A DNA stretch of 64,000 nt from Cyclaneusma minus (lineage: Eukaryota; Ascomycota; Leotiomycetes; Marthamycetales; Marthamycetaceae), in contig JAKZHN010000012.1 of assembly GCA_037179335.1 (NCBI GenBank), forward strand, positions 558,001 through 622,000. The letters are read 5' to 3'. The notes under the pieces were generated by a model. It saw nothing but the letters and a program-made list of their open reading frames with translations, made no database searches and was not told the origin of the DNA. Positions 1-11,925 of this stretch are shown piece by piece (position 1 is the stretch's first letter; the number at the start of each line of letters is the position of its first letter). The position numbers and the translations under genes are program-made.

Positions 1-3000
1 TTAATATATTTTTTTAACTCAACTATTTAATTATTATAAAATACTTTAAATTATTATAATTAATTTCCATTTAAACTTTTTTTAATAGATTTTAATTTTC
101 TATTTTCTATTTTTTTTAGGTATTTAATAATAGCTAAAAGCCTTTTATTATAAGTTTTATAATTGCATTTCGCAGAACTATAAATTTAAAAAAATAAGTC
201 ATAAATTAAAAAATCCCGTTATTTTTATATTAAAAAAGCATTTTTTAAAGCGTAATTTAGAGCATTTATTTCCAAAATTATCCATTTATTATAATTAAAA
301 AAAGCCAAAATTGGGGCTAAAATAAATGCCTATTTAAATCTATTAAAAGCATTTTATCAAGCCTTTTTCCAATTTTTTTTAATTAAATTATTTAAGAGCT
401 TGGCTATTTTAAAAGAATTCCAAATAAAACTTTAATAAAAGTTTGCAAATCCTATAAATTTTTAAAAATCTCGAATAAAAATTAATAATTTTTAAATTAT
501 AATACTGAATACTTTATTTGGATTTATTTTTATATTATTTAATATAATATAAAAGCCCAAATATTTAATACAGGTAATTTTAAATTTATATTTAAAAATA
601 CTAATTTAAAAGCCAGTATTTTTTAAACGGCGAATTGATTTCTAAATATATTTTCTATATTTGTTTTGAAATTATTGAAAAAAATTAAAAAATTATTTGA
701 AAAAAGTTATATATATTTCTTTTAGCAAATTAAATAAAATATTATTAAAATAATATTAAAATAAAGCTAAAGCATTATAAAATCCAAAAAGCATAATTAA
801 TAATTTAAAAGATTTAAAGCAAATAATAAATGCCATTTCTTTTTTCTGCTATTTTTAATTTATTAAATATTGCAATAATATTAAATTTAATATATATTTT
901 AATTTTGTATATAATATTTAGGGTTTTTTAATTAGCGGCAGGAAATAATAATTTTTAATAATAATGTTATTTAAGTTTTTATAATTTTAATATTGTTTTT
1001 TAATTTAGCGGTTAATATTAATAATGCAATATATTTAAATTTTAATTTCCAAATAAATTTATAAAAAATTTGCTTATTAAGCTATTTTTTAATATATATA
1101 TTTTTTTTAATAAAAGGGGCCGACTTCTTTTATATAGTGATTTTATACCAAATAATATTTTAATTTTATAATTCCGTAATTGTTTAAAAGGTAATTTATT
1201 AGTTTTTTCTTTTTAAAAAACGCATTTAATATATTATAAACCTATTTGAAAAGCTTGTTTTTAATTTTTTAATTATTTAAATTAGGCTTTTCTTTGATAA
1301 ATTTGGCAATATTTCTTTTATAATTTTACTTAATTTATTTATATTTTAAAAATTATAAATGGGTAAAAATAAAAAAGCATAATTTATTTAAATATTTTTG
1401 GCCTGTAAAAAGAATCTTTTATATTAAATTTAATAATTTTAAAAGCTTTTTCCGCTAAATACGCGATTTTTTAATTTTAAAATATTTTTTTAATTTTTCT
1501 TTAAATAAATTTTATATATTGGAATTCTTTTTGGCAAATAAATTTAATATAATTAATTAGAATACATATTTTAATATTTTTTATATTTAGCCTAAATTGG
1601 TAAACTTTTAGTATTAATTAAAAAGTATAAATAAGGGTATTTGATAATGAAAATGCTATTTTTTCTATTTTTTTTAATAATAATGCAAATTTTATTTGCT
1701 ATTTTCCTAGCAAGGTATAAAAATTTAAAAAGGCTATTATATATTATATAGGCTTTAATTTTAAATCCATTTCAATTTAAATTTCTTTTTATAATATAAA
1801 AATCCCATTTTAAAATAAGGATTTAATTAATTTTTTAAAAAATACTCTTGTTTAAATATATTGGGTTTTTTTATAACTAATAAAAAATAACAAATAAAAT
1901 ATTAAAATCAAAATTATTAAAAATATAAAAAATATTAATATAAATATAAAAAATATTATTTTAAAAACTGGCCCGTTTTTAATTGTTTTTAAAAGAATAT
2001 TGCTAAAAAGATATATTAATATTGAATAGTAATTAATTGGGAATTAATTTCCAATATAGTAACTTTGCTTTTAATAAAATATTTTTTTACCCCAATTAAT
2101 AGCTAAATTATAAATTTCCAGCTATAGAAATTTAAAGATAATTAATATGCTTTTTAAAAATTTAATAAAAAAAAGCTTATTTTTTAAAATAATTTTAAAT
2201 AGCAATTTTGACTATTAATATTTAAATAATTAAAAAAGCAAATTTTTTATTTATCAAAGTTAATAGCATAGGGTAAAATAAAAAATAAAAATAAATTATA
2301 TATCTTAGCAAATTCTTTATTAATAAAATTAATGCCAAAATATTTATTATTAATTAAAGCTTTTATAAATATATTTATACGCTCAAAAAATAAAAACAAA
2401 ATAGTATTAATTACAAAATTTCGCTAAAATAAATGCAAAATAGTATTTTATTTTATTAATTTTAAAATTATAAAAATGCCATATTAATTAATAATATATT
2501 TTTTAATATTGTCCAATTGCAATTTAAATTAACAAATTGCTATTTTCCAATTGGAAATATTTATTTTGACCAAATTTAAAAAATCCAAAAAAATCCAAAA
2601 AGAAATTAGCAAAATATTTTTTTAAATGCTATTTTAATTAATTTTGCTATAAATATTGCTTTTGCTAATTTTTTTATTTATTATAGCCAAATAATAGCCC
2701 TATTCCTTTTAATTTTATTCTTTTTAATTATAATTATTAAATTCTCCCTAATTTGTTTAATATTCTTTTTTATTTAAACCCGGAATTTCCAAAGCCAAAT
2801 AAAAATAAAAATATGCTTTAAAGCTAATTGTTTTTATACTAATTATCAAAAATAAAGCTATTGGCTATATTTTTAATATTTGCGGCCAACTTTTTAACGC
2901 ATTTATAATTTTGGTATTTTAATTTTTTGCAATAAAAAAATTATATTTATAGTAGTATTTTTGCTATTAAATTTTAGAAAATACCCGAATAGCAATAGGT

Positions 3001-4268
3001 ATAATATTTAAAGTTATAAGGTTATTTTAATTAAAATATTTCTAAATTTAATTTATAAAAATTAAAATAAAGGCTTTAAATTAATTGCTATTGATATTGG
3101 CGCCGTGTTTTTAATTTATTAAATTTAAAAGCTTTGCTAATTATAACTCGTAATTTTTTAATATAATATTTCTTAACCCAATTATTAATGCATTAAAAAA
3201 TCTTTATTTATTTAATATATTTATTATTTGTAAAAGAAAAATTAAAACATTTAATACAATTAGCTAAAATATTGGAAATCTTGCTATATAATTTAGTGAT
3301 TTTTATTAAATTAAATTAATTAGCCAATTATATTTTAAATTTAAATTTAAAATAAAATACAGCAAAATTCTGTTTTTTCTTTTCTTTTAAAGCTTTTTTG
3401 GCTTTTTTATATTTATTTAGAATAATATAAAATATTATTAGAATATTATATAAAGCTTTTGCATTTTTCCAAGGCTATTCAAAAAAGATTAAAAAAAATT
3501 AAAAATTATATAATATTGATATATAATTTTGCTTTTAATTATTTTAATAAGAAGTTACATTTGCTTATAATTAATATTATAAATAATATGATTAATTTAA
3601 AAAGCGCGGCGCAATTCCAATTTTTAAATTAGAAATTCCTTTTAATATTTTAAAGAATTCTTATTTTCTTTAATAGATTTTTTAATTTTTTTAATGCAGC
3701 GATATAAATAGCCAAAAAACATATTATTTTTAAAATAGACAACACTAATTTTAGCATTAATAAGCTAATTTTAAAATTTGGCAATTTTAATTATATATAT
3801 ATTAAAAACCATTATTACTATTTAATTAGCTAAACAAATTATTTATAGCTTTATTAATATTATATAAAAAAATCTTTAAATAAATCTAATTTTTAATTAT
3901 AAAATTAGCAAGAATTTTCTCCAAAAATAAATGGCGTTAAAATTAATGCTATTCTATTTTTTATTGGTAAAATATTTAAAAGCGGTTTTAAAATATAAAA
4001 ATCCTATAATTTTAAATTATTTAGCTATTGTATTTGCAGCAGTTGCAGCAAATATAAAAAATATAGCGCAAGATTTTTAATTTAAAAATTGCAAAATTTA
4101 TTAAATTATAAAATTCGAAATAAAAATATATAAAATTCAAAATTAAATTTGGAATAAATTTGGAATTTGTATAATTTTGGACTGCTATTGTTTTATAAAA
4201 TAAAAGGCTATAATTATTTTAAAAGAATTTAAATTAAATTGGCTAATAAAAAAAGCTTATAAATTATT
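1..4268. mobile_element. RIP-degraded retroelement copy, 5' truncated by window edge
   Basis: Very AT-rich sequence with no usable ORF. It runs collinearly with the inner LTR element at 47200-51630. Examples are the segments near 60-330 and 47280-47500, near 1130-1190 and 48295-48360, near 2360-2440 and 49655-49720, and 4241-4268 and 51599-51626, at a nearly constant offset of about 47.2-47.4 kb. Both copies differ mainly by transitions, as expected of RIP. A degraded counterpart of the inner element's LTR seems to begin near 4269. The family is not determined, because no protein motif survives here that I can recognise. Confidence 0.75.
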
Positions 4269-4798
4269 ATAGCAATTTAAAAGCAAATTAGAAATTAAAA
4301 TAAAGCGATATTATAAGCTGGAACTTTTTGTTTTCAGTTTTGCAAGATTTTAAAAATTCTATAAATTAGCGCAAAGCGCTAAAAGCACGTGCTTGGTATA
4401 TAAGGCTAAGGGCTAAAAGCTTAGGGCGTATAGCGCGTGGCGCGTGCCCGGGGCACGTGTTTAAAGCACCTAAGGTTAGTATTATAATAGATTTTAAAAA
4501 TAAGATTTTTTTTAATATTTTGCTTTATATAGGTTTTAGGGTTTTTTAAATTTAAATTAAAAAAAGAATTCTTTTAAATAGCAAAGGTTTTAGCTATAAT
4601 TAATTTTCAAATTTAAAATTAAAAGGAATAGGTATTAAAATATTAAATGCCTTATAAATATTCGTTAGAAATTAGCATTGGCTATAGCTAAAAAGCTTAG
4701 CTAATTTGGTATAAAAAAATGGTATTTTTGATATTGCGTATAAAATTGGCGTAAAAATAAAGCTTTAAATTACGGGATTTAAAGCTATAAATATTATA

Positions 4799-4907
4799 GC
4801 TTTTAAAATTGTAAAAATTGGGCTTTTTAAAACTGCAAAAATTGTGCTTTTTAAGGCTGCAAAAAAGGCTGCAGAAATTGCGCGTTTTAAAGCTGCAAAA
4901 ATTAAAA
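4799..4907. repeat. Tandem repeat of about 24 bp
   Basis: Four to five imperfect copies of a unit reading roughly GCTTTTTAARRCTGCAAAAATTG follow one another. One copy is shortened to the GGCTGCAGAAATT part. The copies differ mostly by C/T and G/A changes, so RIP is the likely source of divergence. Confidence 0.7.
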
Positions 4908-5334
4908 AGATATTTATAATAGTAAAAAACGGGAATTTGAAGTAATAAAAGGCGGGGTATTTCGAAATAATAAAAGGCGGAAAGGGAAAAGGATTTTAAA
5001 AGCTATTGGCAAGGTAAGCTTAGGGTTATTTAAAATTGCAAAGGATTTTGCAGGATTGTAAATTTAAAAAATGCAAATTTATAAAATATAAATTTGGGAT
5101 TTTAATTTAAATTTGTAAAAAATAAATTTAAATGTTTTAAAATTATAGAATAAAAGTAAAATAGAGAAATTTTAAAATTAAAGCTTTTAAAAAATTGCGC
5201 AATTGAAAATGGCTGCGAAAAATAGCGTAACTAATAATAAAGCTGCGAAAAGAATTGCGAGATAATTGCGCAATTTAATAAAAGGCGAAACAATTAAAAT
5301 AATTGCATAATAAATGCAAATTGCTAATTTTAAA

Positions 5335-5500
5335 TTGCGTAAATCCTATTTTTATTAGGCAAGGCAATAATTAGCCAGTTTTTAATTTTTAAATCAATTG
5401 CGTAAATCCCGTTTTTATTGGGCAAGGCAAAATAAAAATAAAAATTCTTAGCATAGTTAAAAGCGCTATATAAATCCCGTTTTTATCGGGCAAAGCAGAT
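5335..5500. repeat. Three dispersed copies of a 30-bp hairpin motif
   Basis: Copies near 5335, 5400 and 5470 share GTAAATCCCGTTTTTATCGG followed by GCAARGCA. The CCCG and CGGG arms can pair across a TTTTTAT loop. In the first copy both arms changed together (CCTA with TAGG), so pairing is kept. The spacing is about 65-70 bp. Confidence 0.65.
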
Positions 5501-5649
5501 TTTAAAGGTTTTTTCTTTAAAAAAAGATAGCTATTTTGTGATTTTTTAGAAAAGAATTACTAATTAGTATTTGTTTTATAGGGTTAGGATAATGCATATA
5601 TAAAGGTAATAAATAAATTATATATTGGCTATAAAGAAAGAAAAAAAGC

Positions 5650-5810
5650 TGAAGGGCCGCCGGGAAGCTATGGAAATGGTTCCTATAGCTGGCGCTAAGC
5701 TAATGCTAGCGCCTCGGACGCGGGGTGCGTGCCCCGGGCATATGGCTTTTGCCACGTTCCTGAGGCGCGTGCCCGGCTTAGTTAGTGATTTATATAAATT
5801 TGCCAATTAG
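5650..5810. other. GC-rich island in AT-rich block
   Basis: About 160 bp of GC-rich sequence stands out from surroundings of very low GC. It contains GCGTGCCCCGGGC and GCGCGTGCCCGG. A related GCGCGTGCCCGGGGCACGTG occurs near 4440. Both strands hold a 61-62 codon open frame here, but neither looks like a known protein, and I treat them as chance. Confidence 0.55.
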
Positions 5811-7051
5811 GGCCCGCTTATAGGCTTTAATAGCGTATTTAATTTTTTTTCTAAATAAAATATTAATAAATATTAAGAATCTAAATATAAAAATTAATTA
5901 AATAAAATTACAATTTCGCGGCAATTTAAATATATTATTTATAATAAATTTAGGCCTATATCAAGAAAAAGGCATTAAATTTTTAATATACAGCCACAAG
6001 CTTTTTAATTTCCATTTATTAATATTAAAATAATTATATTATTGCGCATAGCAAATATAATTTTAATATAAGGCATTAAATTAATAAATAAATAAATATT
6101 TAAATAATATAAAAAATAAATATTAAATTTATATTAAAGAATTTACCAAATAATTTTATTTTTAACGCTAGAAAATTTGCAATAAAAAATTTAAAATTTA
6201 AAAAAATGTTGCTTATCGTTATTTTAATTGCTTTAAAATTAATTTACAAAAGCGGTAAATTTTATTATATTAAATTTAGCCTGCTAGCGCTTAATTGCCA
6301 CCTGCAAAATATGGTTTTTGTTTTTTTCTTTTTTTAATTTTTTTTTATATTTCGTTATAGGCTTCGAAACGATTTCGATTAAAAATTTTAGCCTATTGGC
6401 AAAAGTTTTAAATGGCGAAAAAGGCATTTTCTTGAAATTACCCTATATTATTAATATTAATTGCATAATTGAGCGTTTTTTTTTTAAAAAAAAGCAATTA
6501 ACCTATAGTATAATTGCTTAAAAAAATAATCCAAATTAAAAAAAATTAAAATTCGAAATTACTTTATTAATAAATCAAATTATATAAGCTATTTTGGCAA
6601 TTTTTTAAAAAAATAATTAATAATTTGAATAAAAATCAAAAACTATAGCTAATTATAATTTCTGCTTTAAATCTATAAAAGTCTTAAAATTGGTATTGCA
6701 GAAATTTCTCGTGATTTGGTAAAATTGCGGCCCCATACCGCTAGCTACGCTGATTAAATGGATCCCTAACCGACGGCCAGCCTCACCAAACCACGTAACG
6801 GTCAGCTGTCCTCCTACCATATACCAATATCATAACAAGAAGCAGGAATGTCATCAAACACCCGAGATCGACAACCAAATCCTGCATCGCGAGCCTACAC
6901 AAGGATCGACACCGTCCCTGGGTCTGAATCCATATCCAGCAATCGCCAGCAGCCTCCAATCGAAGAGGGGTCTCTAGATCGACTGAAAACATCGACGTGA
7001 GTGCGTGGACGAATAGCGGTGCTGAACCACCGAGCTCGAAACAGTCCACTG

Positions 7052-8117
7052 TAACGGGAGGAAGTTTTGAACTGGAGAGGAGTTTTAGGTCGAAAAAGGG
7101 GCGAAGCACTACGAGGAAACAGCGACTACAAAAGATCGAACTCTACATCGAAGCGTGGGACGATCATCGATAATGAACCTTCAGGTCAGGAGATATGCCT
7201 GGCACCGGTCGGTATTTTCTGAACCGGGGAGGGGGTTTGAATCGACCAGAAGACTTCGAATTGCGAGAAAACAGTGACAACGATATCAAACTTCATATCG
7301 AAGTGTGAATGAGCATTGACACTCAACTATTGGAAAGGGGACTTTGCCTGACACTGGCCGTCAAGTTTTGGACTAGGGAAGTGTCTTTAGATCGACTGAA
7401 TGGCTATGAACTGCGAGGAAACAGTGATGATGAGGTCAACCTTTACGTTGAAGCATAAATAAGAATCGGTAGCGAACTATTGGAACAGGAGCCACGTCTG
7501 ACACTGATCAGGAAGTTTGCAATCAGGGGGGGTTTCTAGATCGACCAGAAAGTCTCCATCTGAGAGCATGAGCAGGGAATGGTCTTGAACATTATGGTTC
7601 GCAAGCATGTCTAACACTGGCAGGCAAGTTATTAACCAGAGAAGAATCTTTGGCTTGCCCGATGGGCCAGGCACTGAGATGAACACTTCTACGACAAGGT
7701 AAACGAAATCGACAATTAGGGCATGCTCTGAGCAGTACACGTCTTTGCGAGGAAGAAAAGAGAACGACAGGTACCACCAGATCAAGAACTATGCCTGTCA
7801 CCTACCGGTAAGTTTTGGACAGAGGAGGGGTCTTTGGATCGACCTGAAAATCTCTGTCTGCGAGCATTTACCAAGAATGCCAGTGAACTACTAAGTTCAG
7901 AGCTAGATCTAGCACTGGCCGACCAGTGTGAATTCAGAAACAGGTCTTTAGCTTGACCGATAGGCCTGGCACTGGGAAGAACAATAGCCATGACAAAATA
8001 CAGAAAAGCGACAAGGAGGGCAAGTTCTGAACTAAGAATCTCTGTGTGCGAAAAAGGAAGTGGCACGACAGAGCACCAGCAGATCTGAAAGCATATCCAT
8101 CTGTGGATAGCCAGCTG
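7052..8117. repeat. Diverged tandem satellite, 149-bp monomer with 300-bp dimers
   Basis: Three full monomers start near 7052, 7200 and 7349. Each has the order AAGTTTTGRAC, GGGTYTTTAGATCGACC, TGCGAGGAAACAGTGA, ATCGAAGYGTGAAT and CCTGACACTGG. They are followed by two 300-bp units, each made of a short part (7498-7609 and 7798-7908) and a long part (7610-7797 and 7909 to about 8100). The long parts share CTTGMCCGATRGGCC and a ACGACAGRKMCCACCAG block. A weaker related segment lies at 6910-7051. Open frames cross the array but change frame between copies, so it is not read as coding. Confidence 0.75.
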
Positions 8118-8159
8118 GTAATCATAGAGGATAATTGGGTTTGAAAGGCTCACTTCCTC

Positions 8160-9925
8160 CTATCAGCCCAAAATAGGGGCTGAGAGCTCTGGAGATGGGA
8201 GTGACAGTGAGTTCAGTCGACAATAAAGTCAATCATCGACGACGACCACAAGATCTACAGCAAGGCGATCATCAGGGCAAGTTTTGCCCAACACCACCAA
8301 CTCAGAACTACAGATCCGTCACAGTCCACACTCACAGCACGAAAACCAACTTCACAACAACACCAGTCATCGCCCCTCCCCTACATCATCCACAGACAGG
8401 TCCAGAACAAACACACAAGCCACCCAACAAGCAACCAACTTCCCCAACACCCTCCCTTCCATCCTCCCACCCTCCATCCTCCAACCTCCACACAACTCAG
8501 GCCCAGGGATAAAGCGCAGCTGCCAGCCGCGCACAAGTCAACCCCCAGTTACCCAACCCCCCAAAAAACACAACAAACCACTTTTCTCAAACACTCCCAA
8601 AACCAAACAACAACAAACCCCAACTCAGGGAATGCACAACACAAACACATCACAAAAACTTTGCCATTCCAACATTCATTTCATCCATTTCATTTTACAA
8701 AACCAGCCCCAATAAACTAACCACCTTAACCACCTTAGCCAACTACCTTGCCTAGCCAAACAACAAACCAAAAGCAAACGAGAAAGTACTAGTACCCAAG
8801 GGCAACTTTGGCGTGCTTTGGCGTGCTTTGCTGTGCTTTGCTGTGCTTTGCTCAGTAACATTGTCACATCTTTGCGAAAGCATTGAGGGGAGTGAAACAA
8901 CAGAAACTCTGCGACACAGGCAGTGACACAAGGAAAAGGTATGGGAATCTGAGATATCCTCCGTCGTACAGTCATACCTTACAAAACCGAACACTCGTTA
9001 TTTTATCCAGAACTTGAGCGAATTGATGGCCGATGCTGGTCACGTGAGATACGCCCTCTTCCATCCCAGCGCAAAGGAAGACCTAGTAGGGGTCGGCCAT
9101 TAATGCAATTAGCTTCTGATCAAACAGTATGAGCTTGTACCAGAGAGGTCAACTCTCACAAGATTTACCAAACATCAAGCCCATCGTCCTGCACGCCGTT
9201 CTGAAGCCACCCACGGAAGGCCAACAAGTCACCAATCAAATCACCAGCAAACCACAACACATCCACAGACAATCAACCCACAAAGTTTGGGAAGTTTCCA
9301 TCAATTCATCATAATGCTAATCTATGAAAACAGACCCAGCAGAACCGTAGTGACGACCTCACCACCAGATGAAAGTACCCTCACCTCTCATACCATCCAT
9401 ACCAAGCCCATCGCAGCGCATCGCCAGCCTTATTGAACTTTCAGTAAGGCCTATCAATCCCGCGAAGAAGAAAAAACATCTTCATATCCCGAATTCCTTC
9501 GATATCAAGTTTCCGTAGTTGGCAGGAGCTTTAAAGCGACCGTTGCCTCGTTTTAATTTTCTTATTCCAGTTCCTTTTCAAATGACGCCGTGACTTTCCG
9601 GTGCCGGGGGGTGGGGTGTGTGATGGGGGTGTTGTTTTATCGTCGTGGGGGTTCGTTTCGGGGGGATGTCTTTGTAGACGGGGGCATGATGTGGCTTTCC
9701 TTGAAGAATCGGGAATGTTCCTCGTAAGGCTAGAGCCGGGGGTGTGTTTTGAACGTTGGTCTGGATTCGGAGGACTCGGGGGACCGCCAGGAAAAGCGTT
9801 CGTGGGGTGTGGTTGGGGGTTTTCGCGGAATCAATTGGGAATAATTTATGATATGCGATGTTCAAAGCGAGGCGCTCGAGTCACTTGACTTGAGCGTACT
9901 GGTAAGCCGTCACTTTGTGAGATCT
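8160..9925. other. Gene-free, strand-skewed region
   Basis: No gene is supported. 8240-8740 is almost purely A and C on the + strand, and open frames there are a by-product of missing stop codons. 8806-8855 is a short run of 10-bp units (GTGCTTTGGC/GTGCTTTGCT). 9600-9830 is G/T-rich on the + strand and lies just 3' of importin alpha, so part of it is probably its 3' UTR and terminator. Confidence 0.6.
8806..8855. repeat. Decamer microsatellite
   Basis: About five copies of a 10-bp unit, GTGCTTTGGC turning into GTGCTTTGCT, lie head to tail. Confidence 0.75.
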
Positions 9926-11925
9926 TCACATCTCCATCGACTCGTTGGCGTTAGCGTTTGCGAAGGAGAAACCGCCTTGTTGACCAGAGAATCCGAATTG
10001 GCCGTTGCCGGGGGCGGCGTTCTCATCCATGTCGCCACCAGCCTCGTCATCGTCCGAGAAGTACTTCTCGATCATGTTGTAAGCCTTCATGTAGATCTCC
10101 TCGTTGGCGTTGGTCTGGCACTCGTGGATCTTCTCCATACCACTGCACTCCTCAATGAACAGGGCATATCGGTTGATGCTCTCGGCACCCTCACCGGCGG
10201 CGTCCTTGTCCATCTCACCGACCTTGAGGATGTTCTCAAGACCATCAAGAGCAACCTGGATGATCTTGTTGTCAGGGCAGACGAGAAGGTCGCAAAGTGG
10301 CTTAATGCAGCCCTGGTTGACCAGGTATCTGATCTGATCAGGCTTCTGGAGACCACCAGAGGTAGCGTTGGAGATGGCCCAGCAAGCCTCCTTTCTGGTC
10401 TTCAAATCGCCGTTAGAGAGGAGGTGGATGAGAGGAGGGATCAGGTTGTGGTCGATGACAGCCTGGATCTGAGTCGAGTTTCCAGCGGTCACGTTGGAAA
10501 TGGTCCAGCAAGCCTCCTTGCGGATACCGTCCTTGCCAGAGCTCAACAGAGACAGAAGAGCAGGCAAGGCACCACAGTTGATGATGACCTGAGTCTGAAC
10601 ATCATCTCCGGTCACAATGTTACCAACCGAGCGAAGAGCGGGGGTCTGAACTGAAGTGGAAGCGTGAGTGAGGAGCTCCACAAGACGACGGGGGATGCCA
10701 GCCTCGATGACAGCCTGGATCTTGTCGTTGGAACCATCAGACAAGTAGGAGATGGCCCAGCAAGCATCGATGAGAACCTCATCATCCAGGGAGTAGACGA
10801 GCTTGGCCAAGACAGGCAAAGCAGGGTGAATCTGCATGTTTTGCGTCAGCAAATGAGCTTGTTGAGGGGTAAGCGACGGGTATCTTACGGTAGCCCAGTC
10901 GGGCTGAGGAGTCTTGCCACGGCAGAAGTTGCTGAGGGTCCAGGTGGCATTGCGGAGCATGCTCAACTTGCGGCTATCACCGAGCAGGCTGAGCAGGGGC
11001 TTGAGGGCACCGCAGCTCAGGACATAGTCGCGGCAAGAGGGGCTGTCACCAGCAATGTTTCCCAAAGCCCAGACGGCTTGCTCTCTGACATCTGGCTCAT
11101 GGCTACCCAGCAACTCGACGAAGATGGGGACAGCTCCGGCCTCAATGACGACCTGAGTCTGTTGTGCTGAGCCCGAGGCAATGTTGGTAAGAGCCCAAGC
11201 AGCCTCGAATTGGACCAGAGTGTGGGGAGAGCGGAGGAATTCGACGAATCGGCTGACAACACCAGTCTTGATGACTTCCTCGATGGGTGGGTTGCGCTCC
11301 TTGGAGAGAAGCTTGCGGAACTTGGTAGTGGCTTGGATTTGGAGATCGATCTGCTCGGAGAAGACACCCTGGACCATCTGGGGGAGGTCCTCGTTCAGCT
11401 AGAGAGACACATGATCAGCATTTTTCTTCCACTCATCGGTATCAAAATCAAAGTGAATGGTGGCATGGTGCTCAAGCTTGGCATCCCCCCATCCGCGGGT
11501 GAAGCTAGGATTGCACAAGCGAAAAAAGCTCGAGCGCCTAGAACCCCACCAAAGGTCCAGCAACATGAGGGGTGAAGTAAACAATGCCGCCGTCGTCGAT
11601 GCCGCCCCCCATCGCCAGCAGCCTCAATCTTGGTGTTGTAGATGCCATACGGCAGCCCTTGCGTCGAGCTTTCGCTTGAGTAAAGACGTACCTGGGACTC
11701 AGTAGGCGCAGTGTCGTCGTCGGAGTCGGGCGCAGCGCCGAGAGAGGCTCCCAGACGCTCATTGCCAGAGGGAAGACCACGTCTCTTCGCAAGGTTCTCC
11801 TCGCGCTTGGCCTTTCGAATCTCGACCTGCTGCTCCTCGCGGCGGCGGCGCAGCTCCTCGGGCTTGAAGGTGCCCTTGGCCTTGAACTGGGTGCGTCGGT
11901 GCTCGGGGATGTAGCGTTCAGACAT
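9926..11925 (-). CDS. Importin subunit alpha (karyopherin alpha), 549 aa, 3 exons
   Basis: This is the adaptor that binds nuclear localisation signals and hands cargo to importin beta for import through the nuclear pore. Exons on the minus strand are 11925-11692, 11398-10889 and 10831-9926. The introns are 293 nt and 57 nt, the second in frame (GTAAGA...CATGCAG). The ATG at 11925 gives MSERYIPEHRRTQFK, the usual fungal start, and the longer upstream frame is ignored. Residues 1-85 form the importin-beta-binding domain (RRRREEQQVEIRKAKREEN). Ten armadillo repeats follow, with the NLS-groove signatures WALTNIASG, WALGNIAGDS, WTLSNFCRG, WAISYLSDGSN, WTISNVTAGN and WAISNATSG. The tail is acidic then Gly/Phe/Asn-rich. 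The 549-aa length is normal for the family. No lesion is seen. Function by homology is very secure (Srp1/Kap60 orthologue). Confidence 0.97.

Larger units (their letters stand above)
4269..6720. other. AT-rich gene-free block with small repeats and GC-rich islands
   Basis: No gene is supported. The start resembles a diverged LTR of the same family as 51627-51793, with a shared ATATTRTRAGCTGGAA stretch near 4310. GC-rich islands lie near 4375-4465 and 5650-5810, tandem 24-mers at 4799-4907, and three copies of a small hairpin at 5335-5500. The block ends abruptly at about 6720, where base composition jumps to that of the gene region. Confidence 0.6.

Noticed and set aside
5618..5810. Overlapping 61-62 codon frames on both strands in the GC-rich island
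   Set aside because: Both frames exist because the island is GC-rich. Neither has a family likeness, intron signals or upstream context.
1..6720. Mitochondrial DNA insertion, because of very low GC
   Set aside because: No mitochondrial gene or tRNA was recognised, and the block aligns with the nuclear LTR element at 44926-51793.
7477..8153. Minus-strand frames of about 100-120 codons with similar words, as if a repeat protein
   Set aside because: The similar words occur in different frames in different repeat units, so the DNA repeat, not a protein, is conserved.
8195..8715. Plus-strand Thr/Pro/Asn/Gln-rich frames
   Set aside because: The A/C-only composition removes stop codons. The residues are what such DNA must encode.
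9848..10654. 268-codon plus-strand frame opposite importin alpha
   Set aside because: It is the antisense shadow of a highly conserved gene with strong codon bias, and has no domain of its own.
10832..10888. Extra 19 residues in importin alpha as an insertion
   Set aside because: They are an in-frame 57-nt intron with good splice signals. Removing it restores the family sequence.
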